Source of the DNA: Microbacteriaceae bacterium UBA963
GTDB lineage: Bacteria; Actinomycetota; Actinomycetes; Actinomycetales; Microbacteriaceae
Reading direction: 5' to 3'
Assembly: GCA_002292955.1 (NCBI GenBank)
Contig: DBCH01000073.1
Span: 2,025-17,936 of the forward strand
DNA: 15,912 bases
The position numbers and the translations under genes are program-made. Positions within the stretch are counted from its first letter, which is position 1. Every line of letters starts with the position of its first letter. Positions 6,927 to 13,789 of the stretch are shown here, piece after piece. Under the pieces are notes generated by a model. That model searched no databases, had not been told where the DNA came from, and saw only the letters and a list, made by a program, of their open reading frames with translations.

Positions 6927-7566
6927 TCCCGAGTCTCTCATCACGGCGATGGGTGCGTTTGCGCTCGTAGGCGTTGCCACGGTTATTTTCTTAGAGACGG
7001 CCACCATTGTCGGCTCGTTTCTTCCGGGCGATTCGTTGCTCTTCATCTTTGGCCTCGCCCTCGCCACCTATCTCGTCGATATCCCCTTCGTTCCGGCGGT
7101 AGGACTGGTCTTGGTGGCGGCGATTGCCGGCTCACAGGTCGGTTACTGGTTCGGACGGAAGGTGGGGCCGCGCGTCTTTGCGCGCAAACGCAACTGGTTC
7201 TTTAGCCCCACAACGGTCGAGCGGGCCAACGCGTTCTTCGAACACTACGGCTGGCGAGCGCTCATTCTTGCGCGATTTATCCCCGTGCTCAGGGCCCTCG
7301 TTCCGCTGGTGGCCGGCATTGCTCAGATGAAGCCGAGAAAGTATCTGCTCTTCAACGTGGTCGGCGGTGTTCTGTGGGTTGTCGTTCTCATGAACCTGGG
7401 GTACTTCCTCGGCCGCATCGAATACGTGGAGCGCAACATCGAGTGGTTCATGCTCGGTTTTGTGATTCTCTCGTCGGCGCCGTTCCCGATTGAGGTGCTC
7501 ATCGCACGCCGACGTCACTTGCGTAACAAGGCGGCTCAGGCCGCTAGCGCAACCCCCGACGCCTAA
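6907..7566 (+). CDS. DedA-family (VTT/SNARE-associated) integral membrane protein, possible polyprenyl-phosphate transporter
   Basis: This 219-aa polytopic protein has hydrophobic segments near 13-35, 43-75, 117-140, 146-170 and 175-195. It carries the residues found essential in E. coli DedA proteins at the right spacing: E30 and D42 (ETATIVGSFLPGDS), and R123 and R129 (RFIPVLR). GYWFGRKVG (79-87) is also typical. DedA proteins support membrane-potential and envelope homeostasis, and some members recycle undecaprenyl phosphate across the membrane. Its overlap with a GT4 gene suggests a role with lipid-linked glycans here, which is inference. The GTG at 6907 lies inside the GT4 gene; no strong Shine-Dalgarno is visible, so coupling is likely. 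Its TAA shares bases with the convergent fumC stop. Confidence 0.9.
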   Translation: MNVNLLDPESLITAMGAFALVGVATVIFLETATIVGSFLPGDSLLFIFGLALATYLVDIPFVPAVGLVLVAAIAGSQVGYWFGRKVGPRVFARKRNWFFSPTTVERANAFFEHYGWRALILARFIPVLRALVPLVAGIAQMKPRKYLLFNVVGGVLWVVVLMNLGYFLGRIEYVERNIEWFMLGFVILSSAPFPIEVLIARRRHLRNKAAQAASATPDA

Positions 7567-8960
7567 CCGGGGCCGGTCATCGACAGCACGTCGAGGGCCT
7601 TGTCGAGCTGCGCGAGCGTGAGTTTGGTGCCATCGACGTAGCCGAGTTCGATGGTGGCTTCGCGAATCGTGAGCCCCGTGGCCACAGCATGCTTAGCAAT
7701 CTTGGCAGCAGCTTCGTAGCCGATGAACTTGTTGAGCGGTGTGACAATCGACGGGCTCGACTCGGCCATGGCGCGGGCGCGCTTCACGTTAGCTTCGAGG
7801 CCATCGATGGTCTTGTCGGCCAGCACGCGACTTGACGCGGCGAGCAGGCGGATCGACTCGAGCACGGCGGAACCCATGACGGGAATCTGCACGTTCAGTT
7901 CGAAGAGACCGGAGGCGCCCGCCCAGGCGACGGTGGCGTCGTTGCCGATAACGCGCGCACAGACCATGAGCACGGCCTCGGGAATGACGGGATTGACCTT
8001 GCCGGGCATGATCGAGGATCCCGGCTGCAGGTCGGGGATGTTAATCTCGGCGAGGCCAGTGTTGGGGCCGGAACCCATCCAGCGCAGGTCGTTGTTGATC
8101 TTGGTGTAGCTCACCGCGATGGTGCGTAGCGCGCCCATTGCTTCAACCAGGCCGTCCCGGTTGGCCTGGGCCTCAAAGTGATCGCGGCTCTCGGTGATGG
8201 GCAGCTTGGTCTCTTTGGCGAGCAGCTTGATCACGAGCTGCGGGAATCCCTTGGGCGTATTGATGCCGGTACCCACGGCCGTGCCGCCGAGAGGCACCTC
8301 GGCAACCCGGGGGAGAGCGGCCTTCACGCGCTCAATGCCCAGACGAACCTGTGCGGCATAACCGCCGAACTCCTGCCCGAGAGTAACGGGAGTGGCATCC
8401 ATGAGGTGGGTGCGACCTGATTTCACAACCGTCGCCCACTTCTTTGCCTTCTTCTCGAGCGACTTAGCGAGGTAGTCCATGGCCGGAATCAGGTCGCGAA
8501 TGAGTGCGCCTGTTACGGCAACGTGAACCGAGGTGGGAAAAACGTCGTTGGATGACTGCGAACAGTTGACGTGGTCGTTGGGGTGCACGGGCGTGCCCAG
8601 CTTGCGGGTGGCGAGCGTGGCAAGAACCTCGTTCATGTTCATGTTGGAGCTGGTGCCACTGCCGGTCTGGTACACATCGACGGGAAACTCGCCGTCGTGC
8701 TTGCCGGTGATGACCTCGTCGGCTGCGTAGGCGATGGACTCGGCGATCTTTGCGTCGAGAACACCCAACTGAGCATTGGCGAGAGCCGCTGACTTCTTGA
8801 TTTGCGCGAGGGCGGCGATGTGGGCCGGCTCGAGGCCACTGCCAGAGATGGGGAAGTTCTCCACCGCGCGCTGTGTTTGCGCCGCGTACAGGGCATCTTT
8901 GGGAACGAGTACTTCGCCCATCGTGTCGTGCTCAACGCGGAACTGGGGGTCTTTCGCCAC
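7563..8960 (-). CDS. fumC: Class II fumarate hydratase (fumarase C)
   Basis: This is the iron-independent homotetrameric fumarase that interconverts fumarate and malate in the TCA cycle. The 465-aa length is standard. Conserved superfamily regions are visible: TGSGTSSNMNMNEV (99-112), CSQSSNDVFP (133-142), SGRTHLMDATP with H185, and the signature GSSIMPGKVNP (314-324). The SSNMNMNEV and SSNDVFPT sequences favour fumarase over aspartase or argininosuccinate lyase. The GTG at 8958-8960 has AAGGA 6 nt upstream. It is the last gene of a five-gene minus-strand operon, 25 bp after carbonic anhydrase. Its TAG (7563-7565) overlaps the TAA of the convergent DedA gene (7564-7566), leaving no room for a terminator between them. 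Confidence 0.96.
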   Translation of the reverse strand: MAKDPQFRVEHDTMGEVLVPKDALYAAQTQRAVENFPISGSGLEPAHIAALAQIKKSAALANAQLGVLDAKIAESIAYAADEVITGKHDGEFPVDVYQTGSGTSSNMNMNEVLATLATRKLGTPVHPNDHVNCSQSSNDVFPTSVHVAVTGALIRDLIPAMDYLAKSLEKKAKKWATVVKSGRTHLMDATPVTLGQEFGGYAAQVRLGIERVKAALPRVAEVPLGGTAVGTGINTPKGFPQLVIKLLAKETKLPITESRDHFEAQANRDGLVEAMGALRTIAVSYTKINNDLRWMGSGPNTGLAEINIPDLQPGSSIMPGKVNPVIPEAVLMVCARVIGNDATVAWAGASGLFELNVQIPVMGSAVLESIRLLAASSRVLADKTIDGLEANVKRARAMAESSPSIVTPLNKFIGYEAAAKIAKHAVATGLTIREATIELGYVDGTKLTLAQLDKALDVLSMTGPG

Positions 8961-8985
8961 GGGGGATCCTTAGGGGTGAGAGGGC

Positions 8986-9639
8986 TTATTCGATGACGCC
9001 GACAACAACGTCGGGAACGACCCTGCCTTCACTGAGGCGATAGTTCGCTCCGACCACAGCAAGATTACCGGTGGCGATGGATTCCGAGATAAGTTCGCTG
9101 GCCTCGAGGAGTTCAGCGATGGTGTCGCGTAGGTGCTCGCGAGCCACCTCCATGGTGTCCAGTGCCGCGAAGTCAACGCTACCGTCGGCACCAAAGAGCT
9201 TTTGGGCGCCGGCAACGCGACGCACGGCAGGCGTAATTTTGCTCACCATCTCGGTAACGTGAGCCGGAAAACCGGGGTTCTCAGGGTCGAGTAGCGCGAT
9301 GGAGCCCTTCACCGCACCGCAGTTGTCGTGGCCCAGCACCACGATGAGCGAGATGCCGACAACGCTTACCGCATACTCGAGCGAGCCAATGACCGAGTCG
9401 GAGATGATCTGACCGGCGTTCCGCACAACGAAAAGGTCGCCCAATCCCTTGTCGAAGATGATCTCGGCTGCCAGGCGGGCGTCGGAGCAGCCAAAGAGCG
9501 CAACGGAAGGAAACTGTGCATCCTGGAGCTCCGAGAGACGCTCGATGTCTTGACGCGGATGAGCTGGCTGACCAGCCACGAATCGCTCATTTCCGCGCTG
9601 GAGTTCAGCCCAGGCCTCGGCTGGAGTCATGCGGTTCAC
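8986..9639 (-). CDS. Beta-class carbonic anhydrase
   Basis: This zinc enzyme interconverts CO2 and bicarbonate. The 217-aa protein shows the beta-class zinc site: C51-x-D53-x-R55 (CSDAR) and H104-x-x-C107 (HDNC). The D/R dyad and the GSLEYAV helix are also present. There is no signal peptide, so it is cytosolic and may supply bicarbonate for carboxylases or help pH balance. The GTG start at 9637-9639 overlaps the stop of the DUF4245 gene in GTGA and has AGGTGA close upstream. The ATG at 9630 is an alternative but has no ribosome site. Its position between DUF4245 and fumC suggests co-expression with central metabolism. Confidence 0.94.
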   Translation of the reverse strand: MNRMTPAEAWAELQRGNERFVAGQPAHPRQDIERLSELQDAQFPSVALFGCSDARLAAEIIFDKGLGDLFVVRNAGQIISDSVIGSLEYAVSVVGISLIVVLGHDNCGAVKGSIALLDPENPGFPAHVTEMVSKITPAVRRVAGAQKLFGADGSVDFAALDTMEVAREHLRDTIAELLEASELISESIATGNLAVVGANYRLSEGRVVPDVVVGVIE

Positions 9640-10295
9640 GGTGTCACCTGAGCGATCGACGCAGTGAGCGCGCGCGCGAGTTCAGCGAACTCCTCGACGG
9701 TGCCCGAGCCGGTGAGAATGAACGCATCTTCGAACGCGAACGCGAACGTGGCGAGGGCGTAGTCCACCGGTTCTGCCCCTTCGTCGTCCGAGTTGAGTGC
9801 GAACGTGGTCCATACCTGTCCTGCGCCGAGCGTGAGATCACCCGCCGGAACGCGATCCTCGAGAATGCGCCGCAGCCCTGCTTGGTCCGCACCAAACACC
9901 TGCCGGTAGGTGATGTACTCGTCTGTGGGGGTGAGGAAGTTGACCTTCCACACCGGAAGACCGTCAACGCGATCGAGTTTTGCCACGTTGGCGCGCCACG
10001 CGGCGGGCATGTCGGGCGTGATGAGCGGACCCTCAACAGACGACTGGGCCTCCACGCCGACGGCCGCATAGTCGACCTCCCAGTTTTTGGGGATGTCGGG
10101 GCGCGGCACAGCAAAGAAGATTATGGCAACGAGGCCGAGGGTTGCCAGCAGTGAGTAGATCAGGTTGTTGACCGTCTTGCGGGCGCGATACTGGCGCGAA
10201 TCGTGTGCCCTTCGCGCCGCGGTCTCTTCCGGGGTTTCGGGGCGACCCAGCTCGGCAACCACACGAGGTAGTTTGCTCGCCTTCGGGGGCGCCAT
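9636..10295 (-). CDS. DUF4245 family membrane-anchored protein
   Basis: This 219-aa protein of unknown function has a charged cytoplasmic N-terminus (1-40) including the basic RQYRARK stretch, one transmembrane helix at about 43-63, and an extracytoplasmic domain of about 155 residues. I assign DUF4245 from architecture and context: Rv1100 is the syntenic mycobacterial gene, from memory. The ATG at 10293-10295 is preferred because it lies one base after the xseB stop. An upstream in-frame start at 10349 would overlap xseB by more than 50 bp and add 18 residues of low-complexity basic sequence. Its stop overlaps the carbonic anhydrase start by 4 bp. Around 9730-9750 the coding strand contains a short hexamer repeat (gaacgc) encoding alternating Phe and Ala, probably incidental. 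Confidence 0.8.
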   Translation of the reverse strand: MAPPKASKLPRVVAELGRPETPEETAARRAHDSRQYRARKTVNNLIYSLLATLGLVAIIFFAVPRPDIPKNWEVDYAAVGVEAQSSVEGPLITPDMPAAWRANVAKLDRVDGLPVWKVNFLTPTDEYITYRQVFGADQAGLRRILEDRVPAGDLTLGAGQVWTTFALNSDDEGAEPVDYALATFAFAFEDAFILTGSGTVEEFAELARALTASIAQVTP

Positions 10296-10296
10296 G

Positions 10297-10545
10297 CTAG
10301 GCGTCCGTGGCGTCGGCCGACTGATCGGCCGTGTCGTTCGACGCACCACTCGCCGCCTTAGCTTTGTTTAAGCGTTCCTTGGCGCCCACCAGCCACTCCT
10401 CGCAACGGGCGGCCAGCGCTTCGCCGCGCTCCCACAGCTCAATCGTCTGTTCGAGTGTGGCGGTACCCGCTTCGAGGTCTGCAACGACCTGCACGAGTTC
10501 GTTGCGTGCTTCTTCGTAGCTCAGCTTCGCGGGGTCGGTTGCCAT
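10297..10545 (-). CDS. xseB: Exodeoxyribonuclease VII small subunit
   Basis: This 82-aa helical subunit associates in several copies with XseA to form exonuclease VII. The family pattern is clear: LSYEEARNELVQVVADLE (8-25), then LEQTIELWERGEALAARCE and LNKAKA near residue 60, followed by a disordered acidic Asp/Ala-rich tail. The ATG at 10543-10545 has AGGA 7-8 nt upstream, and that site overlaps the xseA stop codon, so it is translationally linked to xseA. Its own stop is one base before the DUF4245 ATG. Confidence 0.95.
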   Translation of the reverse strand: MATDPAKLSYEEARNELVQVVADLEAGTATLEQTIELWERGEALAARCEEWLVGAKERLNKAKAASGASNDTADQSADATDA

Positions 10546-10555
10546 GGTTTACATC

Positions 10556-11797
10556 CTATTTCGTGTCGTGCGGCGCACCAGCGTCGGTTGCTTCGCCGGT
10601 GCTTGTGGCGGCGAGGCGTCCGTCAGCCAGCATCAGGCTGAGTTCGGTACCGGCCGGAGCGTCGGCTGTGGACCGCACGAGTTTCTTGGTCTTCGTGAGG
10701 GCGATGGCGTAACCGCGGTCGAGCGTCTGCTGAGGCGAGAGCGACCGCAGTTGGGCGCGTAAGCCCTGCGCTTCGGCGCGCGCCATGTCGAGGGCGTGCA
10801 TCACGATGCCGTGCCCGCGTTGCACGTGGCGCAGGATGTCTTCGGCGCGCTGATCGGTGATCCACTCGTGCGAGGCCAACACGGGGCGGCTGCGCAGCTG
10901 TTCGAGCCTGGTGACCTCATTGGCCACGATGTTCGTCACGCGATTGCGCAGGCGTGCGCGGGCGTCGGCCACGCGAGCCAGCTCTTCGGCAATGTCGGGC
11001 ACCACGCGCTTGCCGGCATCGGTGGGGGTGGAGGCACGGAGGTCGGCAACGTCGTCGAGCAGGGGTCGGTCGGCTTCGTGGCCGATGGCGCTCACCACGG
11101 GCGTCTCGCAAGCGGCGACGGCGCGAACCAAGGCTTCGTCGGAGAACGGCAGGAGGTTCAAGAAGTCGCCGCCACCGCGCGCGATGATGATCACCTCCAC
11201 CTCCGGAATCGCATCGAGCTCGGCCAGCGCCGCCATCACTCGGGGCGCCGTTTCGGGGCCTTGCACGGGAGTGTGCCGCACCTCAAAAACCGCGGCGGGC
11301 CAGCGCAGGCGGGCGTTCTTGAGCACATCCTTTTCGGCGTCTGAATCGGCGCCCGTAATCAGGCCAATGCGCGCGGGCAAGAACGGCAGGGGTTCCTTTC
11401 GCTCGGGGGCAAACAGCCCCTCGGCGGCCAGTTTGGCGCGCAACTTCTCGAGTTTCTCGAGCAGATCGCCCAGACCCACGTGACGCATCTGTTGAATGAC
11501 GAGCTTGATGTCGCCGTTCTTCTTCCAGAAGTCCACCTTGGCCAGTGCGATGACGCGGTCACCGGCTTTGAGTTCGGCCGGAACCTGATCTGCCGCCGAC
11601 GCCCAGATGGAGAAGCCCATCGCCGTTTCCTCGGCGAGGTCGCGCAGCGTACCGAATCGGCCCATCTTGCCGTTCGAAATCTGGGTGATCTCGCCCTCGA
11701 CCCAGACGAGGCCCAAGCGATCGATGTATGCCTTGAGTTGCGCCGTGAGATTGGCAACCGACCACGGTTTCTCGAGCGTGGAGGCTTCGGCGTTCAT
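10556..11797 (-). CDS. xseA: Exodeoxyribonuclease VII large subunit
   Basis: This is the catalytic subunit of exonuclease VII, which degrades single-stranded DNA from both ends into oligonucleotides during repair. The 413-aa length fits actinobacterial members. The N-terminal OB-fold DNA-binding domain covers about 10-105 (WVEGEITQIS at 32-41). The catalytic domain shows GLITGADSDAEKDVLK (145-160), ARGGGD (206-211), GHEAD (239-243) and RASTPTDA (254-261). A helical region at about 265-375 is the expected XseB-binding stalk, and DRGYA appears near the C-terminus. It is the first gene of the minus-strand operon, with a leaderless-type -10 box 6 nt before the ATG. The xseB start is 10 bp downstream. 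Confidence 0.96.
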   Translation of the reverse strand: MNAEASTLEKPWSVANLTAQLKAYIDRLGLVWVEGEITQISNGKMGRFGTLRDLAEETAMGFSIWASAADQVPAELKAGDRVIALAKVDFWKKNGDIKLVIQQMRHVGLGDLLEKLEKLRAKLAAEGLFAPERKEPLPFLPARIGLITGADSDAEKDVLKNARLRWPAAVFEVRHTPVQGPETAPRVMAALAELDAIPEVEVIIIARGGGDFLNLLPFSDEALVRAVAACETPVVSAIGHEADRPLLDDVADLRASTPTDAGKRVVPDIAEELARVADARARLRNRVTNIVANEVTRLEQLRSRPVLASHEWITDQRAEDILRHVQRGHGIVMHALDMARAEAQGLRAQLRSLSPQQTLDRGYAIALTKTKKLVRSTADAPAGTELSLMLADGRLAATSTGEATDAGAPHDTK

Positions 11798-11803
11798 GTC
11801 TCA

Positions 11804-11809
11804 AGGGTA
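11804..11809 (-). promoter_or_regulatory. Putative -10 box of the xseA operon (leaderless type)
   Basis: On the minus strand TACCCT is followed by tgagac (6 nt) and the ATG of xseA. No Shine-Dalgarno precedes the ATG. This is the only promoter I can see for the five-gene operon down to fumC. No -35 stands out. Confidence 0.5.
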
Positions 11810-11865
11810 GCCGAGCGCGCGCAGTCGTCCTTGTTGCGCATGGGATCTGTCCGGCGCGTTCCTGA

Positions 11866-11894
11866 TTAACACTTCTTTTCAAATGCTCTACTAT
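11866..11894 (+). promoter_or_regulatory. Sigma70-like promoter of the LPXTG protein gene
   Basis: TTAACA (11866-11871) and TACTAT (11889-11894) are separated by exactly 17 bp in an AT-rich stretch. This is the best canonical housekeeping promoter in the window. Initiation near 11901 would give a leader of about 37 nt with AAGGA 9 nt before the GTG start at 11938. Confidence 0.7.
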
Positions 11895-11937
11895 TAATGA
11901 AGAAATGTGTTCCTCGTGAAGAAAAGGACGTGAATCC

Positions 11938-12558
11938 GTGAAAAAGAAATTCGCTCTGGCCGCTTTAGGCGTGGTCGTTTCCGCAGTAACAGTGCTGGGT
12001 GTTTCGCCGGCGCAGGCGGCCACCGTGGGGAGCACCGAGAAGTACGAGCTGTGTGACGCTGCCGATGGTGCCGAAACGTTCACCATTGCAGGCGTGACGG
12101 CAGGGGACCTTCTGGTCTACAACTTCTATAAGTTCTCTAATGTCAGCGATTACACCGCCTCCTACATTGAGCCCTACATCCTTGTTGGTGACGCGGCCAA
12201 CGAAACCAGATCTTTCACGGTGGCTGACGTGGCGGCCCTGGCAAATCAGGCGGGAATTACCGATTGGCCGCTTGAAATGAACGTTGTTGTCTACCCTGCG
12301 GGAACAACTAATTTCAACTTTGAAACCACGCCAAGCACGGCGTTTCAGTATTTTGCTGTCGGGATTAGGTTCCTTGGTGGCGGCCTCTATGAAGCATGTC
12401 CGAAGCCTGCTGTCGCGGAAGCGCCCGTATCGGACCAACTGCCAGACACGGGCGATAACGGCTCAACGATTGGTGTTTTCTCAGCAATCGCGGCTGGTCT
12501 GCTCGCTGCCGGCGCGCTCGCGCTCGTCACGGTGCGTCGCCGCCTCGCGCGCAACTAA
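11938..12558 (+). CDS. LPXTG-anchored cell-surface protein, unknown function
   Basis: This 206-aa secreted protein has a Sec signal peptide (basic MKKK, hydrophobic 5-22, SPAQA with likely cleavage after residue 27 or 28). A beta-rich domain follows at about 30-155, with only two cysteines, C39 and C154, bracketing it and likely bonded. Then comes a short Pro/Ala linker and a full sortase signal: LPDTG (168-172), hydrophobic helix (about 178-199) and RRRLARN tail. Sortase would cleave between T171 and G172 and attach the protein to the cell wall. The start is GTG 11938 with AAGGA upstream. Parts are AT-rich: 12121-12180 and 12301-12360 each have 26 G+C of 60, against 36 of 60 in a sample of ispH. 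It has its own promoter and terminator, no partner genes and no recognised domain. A pilin-like or adhesin role is possible but unproven. Confidence 0.88.
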   Translation: MKKKFALAALGVVVSAVTVLGVSPAQAATVGSTEKYELCDAADGAETFTIAGVTAGDLLVYNFYKFSNVSDYTASYIEPYILVGDAANETRSFTVADVAALANQAGITDWPLEMNVVVYPAGTTNFNFETTPSTAFQYFAVGIRFLGGGLYEACPKPAVAEAPVSDQLPDTGDNGSTIGVFSAIAAGLLAAGALALVTVRRRLARN

Positions 12559-12589
12559 AGTCACGCGCGACACCCTCGTCCAACTCCGC

Positions 12590-12627
12590 CAAGATCCCCC
12601 GAATAGTTTCTGGTTCGGGGGATCTTG
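12590..12627. terminator. Strong hairpin terminator after the LPXTG gene
   Basis: A perfect 14-bp inverted repeat, CAAGATCCCCCGAA (12590-12603) and TTCGGGGGATCTTG (12614-12627), surrounds a 10-nt loop. It begins 31 bp after the LPXTG stop and ends before the ispH promoter. No T run follows, as is common for actinobacterial terminators. Confidence 0.75.
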
Positions 12628-12704
12628 CGCTCGCCCACCTACCCCTCGCCGCAGGTGTTGCCGAGCGCGCCGACGGTGAGGCGAGTACTGAGGCTGGCAA
12701 CTCG

Positions 12705-12710
12705 TAGACT
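12705..12710 (+). promoter_or_regulatory. Putative -10 box of ispH (leaderless type)
   Basis: TAGACT is followed by tgagtc (6 nt) and GTG at 12717. There is no Shine-Dalgarno. The layout is nearly identical to the xseA one (tgagac spacer), so transcription probably starts at the GTG. Confidence 0.55.
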
Positions 12711-12716
12711 TGAGTC

Positions 12717-13748
12717 GTGAATTCATCAGTGGGGCTGGGCATGCCGCGACGCCCGGGAAGCACGACAACTCTTGAACACCTGTTGAGTGACGAGACGGTC
12801 ACCGGCGCCAAGCGCATTCTGATTGCGGCCCCGCGCGGCTACTGCGCCGGCGTTGACCGCGCGGTTATCGCGGTAGAAAAGGCCCTCGACACGTATGGCG
12901 CCCCCGTCTATGTGCGCAAAGAGATCGTGCACAATGTGCACGTGGTGGCCGAGCTGAAAGAGCGCGGCGCAATCTTTGTTGAGGAGGTCGACGAGGTTCC
13001 TGAAGGCTCGCGGCTGGTCTTTAGCGCGCACGGAGTATCGCCGGCCGTGGTCAACGCGGCTGATGCCCGCTCGCTCAAAACAATCGACGCAACGTGCCCA
13101 CTGGTGACCAAGGTGCACCGCGAGGTGGTGCGGTTTGACCGGGACAACGTGGAGATCCTGTTTATCGGTCACGCGGGTCACGAAGAGGTTGAGGGCACGA
13201 TGGGTGAGGCGCCCGGGCGCGTCACGCTCGTTGATGGCCCGGCCGCTGCCGACACCGTCATTGTGAAGAATCCCGACAACGTGGTGTGGCTCTCGCAGAC
13301 CACGCTGTCGGTTGACGAGACCATGGAGACCGTTGCCCGCCTGCGCGAGCGCTTTCCCAAGCTGCAGGATCCGCCCAGCGACGACATCTGCTACGCCACC
13401 CAGAATCGCCAAGTGGCCATCAAGAAGGTTGCGCCGAATGCCGACGTGGTGCTCGTGGTGGGTTCGGCCAACTCGTCCAACTCAGTGCGGCTCGTCGAGG
13501 TTGCCCTCGAGTACGGCGCGCGTGAGGCGTACCGCGTCGATTACGCGAGCGAAGTTGACCCCGAGTGGTTGCGGGGAGCGACCACGGTAGGCGTGACGAG
13601 CGGAGCTTCCGTGCCCGAAGAGCTCGTGACCGAACTGCTCGAGCTGCTGGCCACAGGCGGATACAAGGACGTGATCGAGGTCAAGACAGCCGAGGAAGAC
13701 CTCATCTTCTCTCTACCCAAAGAACTACGCCCCAGCCGTCAGGGCTAG
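12717..13748 (+). CDS. ispH: 4-hydroxy-3-methylbut-2-enyl diphosphate reductase
   Basis: IspH is the last enzyme of the MEP isoprenoid pathway. It reductively dehydrates HMBPP to IPP and DMAPP using a [4Fe-4S] cluster. All three cluster cysteines are present: C43 (RGYCAGVDRA), C127 (DATCPLVTK) and C225 (DICYATQNRQ). Substrate-binding and proton-relay residues are also visible: H72 (EIVHN), H105 (SAHGVS), and H155 with E157 (GHEEVEG). The SANSSNS block follows C225. The length is 343 aa, with an N-terminal extension of about 30 residues typical of actinobacterial forms. The GTG at 12717 is supported by the leaderless -10 layout. ATG 12741 is an alternative that would shorten the protein by 8 residues. 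The gene provides precursors used by the prenyltransferase at 2548. Confidence 0.97.
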   Translation: MNSSVGLGMPRRPGSTTTLEHLLSDETVTGAKRILIAAPRGYCAGVDRAVIAVEKALDTYGAPVYVRKEIVHNVHVVAELKERGAIFVEEVDEVPEGSRLVFSAHGVSPAVVNAADARSLKTIDATCPLVTKVHREVVRFDRDNVEILFIGHAGHEEVEGTMGEAPGRVTLVDGPAAADTVIVKNPDNVVWLSQTTLSVDETMETVARLRERFPKLQDPPSDDICYATQNRQVAIKKVAPNADVVLVVGSANSSNSVRLVEVALEYGAREAYRVDYASEVDPEWLRGATTVGVTSGASVPEELVTELLELLATGGYKDVIEVKTAEEDLIFSLPKELRPSRQG

Positions 13749-13758
13749 CTTCTGAATC

Positions 13759-13781
13759 CTTCCGACGCCGTCGCGCGGAAG
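13759..13781. terminator. Possible weak bidirectional hairpin between convergent genes
   Basis: CTTCCG (13759-13764) can pair with CGGAAG (13776-13781). An alternative inner hairpin, CGAC-gcc-GTCG, competes with it. It fills the 41-bp gap between the stops of ispH and the minus-strand membrane protein. There is no T tract on either side. Confidence 0.35.
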
Positions 13782-13789
13782 ATGGCCGC

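Noticed and set aside
9730..9750. Hexamer tandem repeat (gaacgc units) that could be a phase-variable microsatellite
   Set aside because: There are fewer than four copies, the unit is a multiple of three so changes would stay in frame, and it is explained by an alternating Phe-Ala stretch.
9516..10154. A 212-codon plus-strand frame opposite carbonic anhydrase and DUF4245
   Set aside because: It spans the boundary of two real overlapping genes and its composition is Arg/Glu-rich without domains.
12726..13412. A 228-codon open frame antisense to ispH
   Set aside because: ispH has all cluster cysteines on the opposite strand; the antisense product has no recognisable features or ribosome site.
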